7,725 bases of DNA from Actinomycetes bacterium (GTDB lineage: Bacteria; Actinomycetota; Actinomycetes; Streptosporangiales; Streptosporangiaceae): contig JAFACJ010001092.1 in the NCBI GenBank assembly GCA_023425615.1, forward strand, positions 1 through 7,725. The letters are read 5' to 3'. Every line of letters starts with the position of its first letter. The stretch's first letter is position 1. This document shows, piece after piece, positions 5,708 to 7,725 of the stretch. Below the pieces are notes generated by a model. It was not told where the DNA came from, did no database searches, and saw nothing but the letters and a program-made list of their open reading frames with translations. Made by a program: the position numbers and the translations under genes.

Positions 5708-7677
5708 GATGATCCTCCGAGTATCTCGGCGAAGACCAGCAGTGCGCTGGCGGTGGTGATGACACCGCGCGGGTCGGTGTACGTCCTGCCGCGCGGGGAC
5801 TCCCAGGGCCGTGCGCAGTCCGGTTCCGTGACCCGCAGGTCGGGCGCCCCCGACCAGCCGCCGTCGAAACGCTGTCCCGCCAGCAGCCTGGTGAGCAGGG
5901 TGTCGGTCTGCTCCTCGTCTCCGGCCAGCCAGGCGATGCCCGCCGCGTACGCCGTCTCGAAGGCCGACGGGTGCGCCGGCGCCCCGGGCCCGTGCGGCGG
6001 GACGAAGGAACCGGCCAGGAGGCCGAGGCCGCGGAGCAGGAGAAGATGGTGGAAAGTGCTGTAGTAGTGGCTGCGCCACCAGTAAGCGGGCCAGGTCCCA
6101 TCCGGCTGGACGGTCCGCTTCAGATAGGCGGTCAGCCCCTCCCGCAGTCCTTCCAGATCGGGATCGGCCAGCGCCGGTACCGCCATGGCCGTCACGCAGG
6201 GGTGCGGCGATCCCCAGTGGCCGGGGCCGTCATAGGTCGCGAAACCGCCTTCCGGACGCCACCGTTCCAGCAGCCATCGCTCATCACGGCGCTCCACGGG
6301 CAGGCCCAGGGCACGGAGCAGCCGGATCGTCACCGCCGTCGAGTCGGCGTCGGGTCCGGTCCGGTCGTTGAAGCCCCAGCCCGCCGGATAGGCGCGGTGT
6401 TCGAGCAGATGGCGGGCGGCGGCCTCGGCCGCCGCGCGGGCGGCGGCGTCACCGGTCACGGCGGCGACCCTGGCGAGCGCGAAACCCGCGAAACCCGTCA
6501 CCCACTGGGTGCTCGAACCGACCGGAAGGCGATAGTCCTCCCATCCCCCGGTCCCGTGCTGGAGGTCGAGCAGGTTCCCGACCGCGGCACGGCAGGCGGC
6601 GCGCACCCTGGCGTCGCGGTTCTCCGTGACCACTTCGGCTCTCTCCTCCGGTGGGCGGAGGTACACATTGAGCCGGTGCCGCCCGCGCCGATCCGTTCCG
6701 AAGCCGACGAAGGCCACGTCGCAGGCACCGGCGACCAGGTCGTCGGCCACCGTCGTCCGCCGGAGCCCGAACGTCTCCGCCAGGTCCGTGAGCAGTTCCG
6801 CCCACTCGGCGGCGGGCCGTGGCACGCAGTGACCGCAGAGATCGGCCTTGGCGTCGGCAACCTCCCCCGTGGCGAGGTCGAAACCCAGGCTGAAGACGGT
6901 CCCCGACAGGTTCATGCGGCGGTCGCCGATCACCTTCGCCAGGAAGACGGCGAGCGCCGGATCGGCGAGGAGCCCGGTACCGAGGTCGCCGAGCCGGAGC
7001 GGGCGGTCGAGCCGGAAGTACAGCTTGGCGACGGCGCGGGCGGGATCCACTCCCTCGAAGCCCAGGCTCGCCACGGTCGCATGGGGCCTGAGGCCCTCGA
7101 CGCACCGGCGCGCGGGTCCGGTCCCGCCCAGCCACCGGTGCGCCCTGTCCCAGGCTCCGTCCCGTCCGAACGGCCACGCGTCCAGATACACCGCGACGCC
7201 GGGCCGGTCGAGACCGGCGCCGATCCACACGAAACCGCGATCGAAGGCGGCGAGCAGCGCCCTGTCACCGGGGTCGACCTCCTCGAACAGGCGGTCTCCC
7301 AGCTGCATGAGCCCCGCCGCGCCGCACCGGCGCAGCGCCAGGCCGACGGCACGGCGGCTCGCTTCGAGCCGGGCGCCGGGGTCGCCGTGCCACCAGGCGG
7401 GATCGACGATCAGCCTCTCCCGGTGGCCTTCGGCGGAGGAGGTCAGGCAGAGCTGGACGGGACAGCCGTCCCCGTTCAGCTCCGAGCGGCCTCCCCGCAG
7501 CGCCCCGTCCACGCCGTCCGGCGGTGCGAGCAGCAGGTCACCGAGGGCGAGCACCTCATCGGGCGCCCGCCCGCAGTGACGGGCGCCGAGCGAGAGCAGC
7601 CCACGGATCCGCCGTGTGGTGTCCACCGGATCCCGGTCCGTCCCGCCCGGCGCCCCATCCGTCGTGGTGGCCGGCAT
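5704..7677 (-). CDS. Putative bifunctional enzyme: ABBA prenyltransferase-like barrel fused to class II terpene-cyclase-like toroid
   Basis: The protein has 657 residues with no signal peptide, so it should be cytoplasmic. Residues about 25-345 hold five strand-hairpin units (near 72-92, 149-168, 201-222, 260-280, 320-341), including A-K-L-Y-F (217-221) and L-N-V-Y-L-R-P (336-342). This resembles the PT barrel of ABBA/DMATS prenyltransferases, which attach prenyl groups to aromatic substrates. Residues about 355-655 are a prenyltransferase/squalene-oxidase-repeat alpha-toroid: G-G-W (377-379), D443-A-D-S-T-A448, G-G-F (477-479), D-G-T-W (526-529), D-G-G-W (605-608) and a final helix GVITTASALLVF (638-649). 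D-x-D-S-T resembles the D-x-D-D/T-T acid motif of class II cyclases, where the middle Asp protonates the substrate; here that is Asp445. The ATG at 7677 is preferred because the upstream TGA overlaps it (TGATG) and AGGG lies six bases before; TTG at 7680 is possible. The toroid assignment is firm and the barrel assignment moderate; activity is inferred. Confidence 0.5.
   Translation of the reverse strand: MPATTTDGAPGGTDRDPVDTTRRIRGLLSLGARHCGRAPDEVLALGDLLLAPPDGVDGALRGGRSELNGDGCPVQLCLTSSAEGHRERLIVDPAWWHGDPGARLEASRRAVGLALRRCGAAGLMQLGDRLFEEVDPGDRALLAAFDRGFVWIGAGLDRPGVAVYLDAWPFGRDGAWDRAHRWLGGTGPARRCVEGLRPHATVASLGFEGVDPARAVAKLYFRLDRPLRLGDLGTGLLADPALAVFLAKVIGDRRMNLSGTVFSLGFDLATGEVADAKADLCGHCVPRPAAEWAELLTDLAETFGLRRTTVADDLVAGACDVAFVGFGTDRRGRHRLNVYLRPPEERAEVVTENRDARVRAACRAAVGNLLDLQHGTGGWEDYRLPVGSSTQWVTGFAGFALARVAAVTGDAAARAAAEAAARHLLEHRAYPAGWGFNDRTGPDADSTAVTIRLLRALGLPVERRDERWLLERWRPEGGFATYDGPGHWGSPHPCVTAMAVPALADPDLEGLREGLTAYLKRTVQPDGTWPAYWWRSHYYSTFHHLLLLRGLGLLAGSFVPPHGPGAPAHPSAFETAYAAGIAWLAGDEEQTDTLLTRLLAGQRFDGGWSGAPDLRVTEPDCARPWESPRGRTYTDPRGVITTASALLVFAEILGGSS
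5714..5718 (-). promoter_or_regulatory. Ribosome-binding site that fixes the GTG start of the CxxC protein
   Basis: The minus strand reads GGAGG, six bases, then GTG at 5707. The site lies inside the last codons (I-L-G-G-S-S) of the upstream enzyme gene. It rules out the longer reading of the same frame that would extend to about 6079. Confidence 0.5.
6337..6351 (-). other. D-A-D-S-T cyclase acid motif (residues 443-447)
   Basis: The codons for Asp443-Ala-Asp445-Ser-Thr447 lie here. In squalene-hopene cyclase (DVDD) the third residue of the motif is the general acid; its equivalent, Asp445, is kept. Ser replaces the fourth Asp, as Thr does in the D-x-D-T-T of drimane-type cyclases. Confidence 0.5.
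6643..7605 (-). repeat. Five-unit PT-barrel-like domain of the fusion enzyme (about residues 25-345)
   Basis: Five units of the form 'hydrophobic strand - G-x-x-x-D turn - Y/F-rich strand' are separated by helical, Ala/Leu/Arg-rich linkers with unit-to-unit spacing of about 77, 52, 59 and 60 residues. Examples are WIGAGLDRPGVAVYLDAW (151-168), SLGFEGVDPARAVAKLYF (204-221) and FVGFGTDRRGRHRLNVYL (323-340). Five alpha-alpha-beta-beta units are what define the ABBA fold. In unit 1 the position where DMATS-type enzymes carry a catalytic Glu (x-P-x-E) appears to be Gln75 (C-P-V-Q). Confidence 0.5.
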
Positions 7678-7725
7678 CAAGCACCCTGGAAGAGGAGCGA
7701 GAAGGTGCTCGTGGCGCCCTTGACC
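7677..7725 (-). CDS. C-terminal 15 codons of an upstream gene, partial, unrecognised
   Basis: Reading from the right edge in the frame beginning GTC AAG gives V-K-G-A-T-S-T-F-S-L-L-F-Q-G-A and then TGA (7679-7677). Thirteen of the 15 codons end in G or C, matching the coding bias of the neighbours; the competing frames do not. The TGA shares its A with the ATG of the fusion enzyme (TGATG), so the genes are probably coupled and the operon begins beyond the window. The ending alternates hydrophobic and small residues like a final beta-strand. Too little is present to assign a family. Confidence 0.5.
   Translation of the reverse strand, partial: VKGATSTFSLLFQGA

Larger units (their letters stand above)
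5713..6615 (-). other. Prenyltransferase/squalene-oxidase-repeat toroid (terpene cyclase beta-domain-like, about residues 355-655)
   Basis: A single domain of about 300 residues fits one alpha/alpha toroid rather than the beta-gamma pair of squalene-hopene cyclases. Repeated G-G-W/G-G-F/D-G-T-W elements (377, 477, 526, 605) are QW-like helix caps. Bacterial drimane-type sesquiterpene synthases show that one beta domain attached to another catalytic domain can work as a class II cyclase. Confidence 0.5.

Noticed and set aside
5411..6079. Longer 222-codon version of the CxxC protein
   Set aside because: The extra N-terminal part lies inside the toroid domain of the fusion enzyme and is Arg/Pro-rich. 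The GGAGG six bases before GTG at 5707 marks the real start.
4593..6101. 502-codon version of the dioxygenase
   Set aside because: The extension overlaps two other genes in another phase and has no family similarity. The ATG at 5414 gives a normal PhyH length and an ATGA overlap.
1..7725. RNA genes, CRISPR arrays, insertion sequences, attachment sites
   Set aside because: I saw no tRNA-like cloverleaf, direct-repeat array, transposase motif or terminal inverted repeat; the window is almost entirely protein-coding.

Overview
The window is GC-rich and its genes strongly prefer G or C at the third codon position, so I read it as chromosome of a high-GC actinomycete (Streptomyces- or Actinomadura-like; genus not resolvable). 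All genes lie on the minus strand and there is no intergenic stretch longer than 19 bases. Promoter and terminator must lie outside the window.

In order of transcription (right to left): (1) the last 15 codons of an upstream gene, whose TGA overlaps the next ATG; (2) a 657-residue protein. Its N-terminal half carries five beta-hairpin units spaced like an ABBA prenyltransferase barrel, and its C-terminal half is a prenyltransferase/squalene-oxidase-repeat toroid with a D-x-D-S-T motif, i.e. a class II terpene-cyclase beta-domain look-alike; (3) a 98-residue CxxC protein resembling the DCC (DUF393) thiol-disulfide oxidoreductase family, with a GTG start overlapping the preceding stop (GTGA) and a perfect GGAGG ribosome-binding site; (4) a 273-residue phytanoyl-CoA-dioxygenase-like Fe(II)/2-oxoglutarate oxygenase, starting in an ATGA overlap; (5) after 19 bases with a strong ribosome-binding site, a very large SpvB/RHS (YD-repeat) protein. 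At least 1524 codons of it are open, and it runs off the left edge. The four-base overlaps and tight spacing make this one transcription unit.

The giant protein contains an SpvB-like N-terminal domain (about residues 18-410), seven to eight degenerate units that look like a beta-propeller (about 413-788), an RHS/YD-type beta-rich stretch, a carbohydrate-binding-like jelly-roll (about 1305-1442) and the beginning of a YD-repeat segment (about 1465 onward). This order recalls the TcB component of insecticidal Tc toxins. No signal peptide is visible.

Taken together, the operon couples a possible prenyl-transfer/terpene-cyclising fusion enzyme, a small redox protein and a hydroxylase to a Tc/RHS-like giant protein. 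The three enzymes could form a short meroterpenoid-type pathway (transfer or cyclise a prenyl chain, then hydroxylate). How that relates to the RHS protein is unknown, and this pairing is the most interesting thing in the window. Functions are inferred from motifs only; no search could be run. [Form note: the original answer gave no feature confidence values; every 0.5 is a placeholder required by the schema.]
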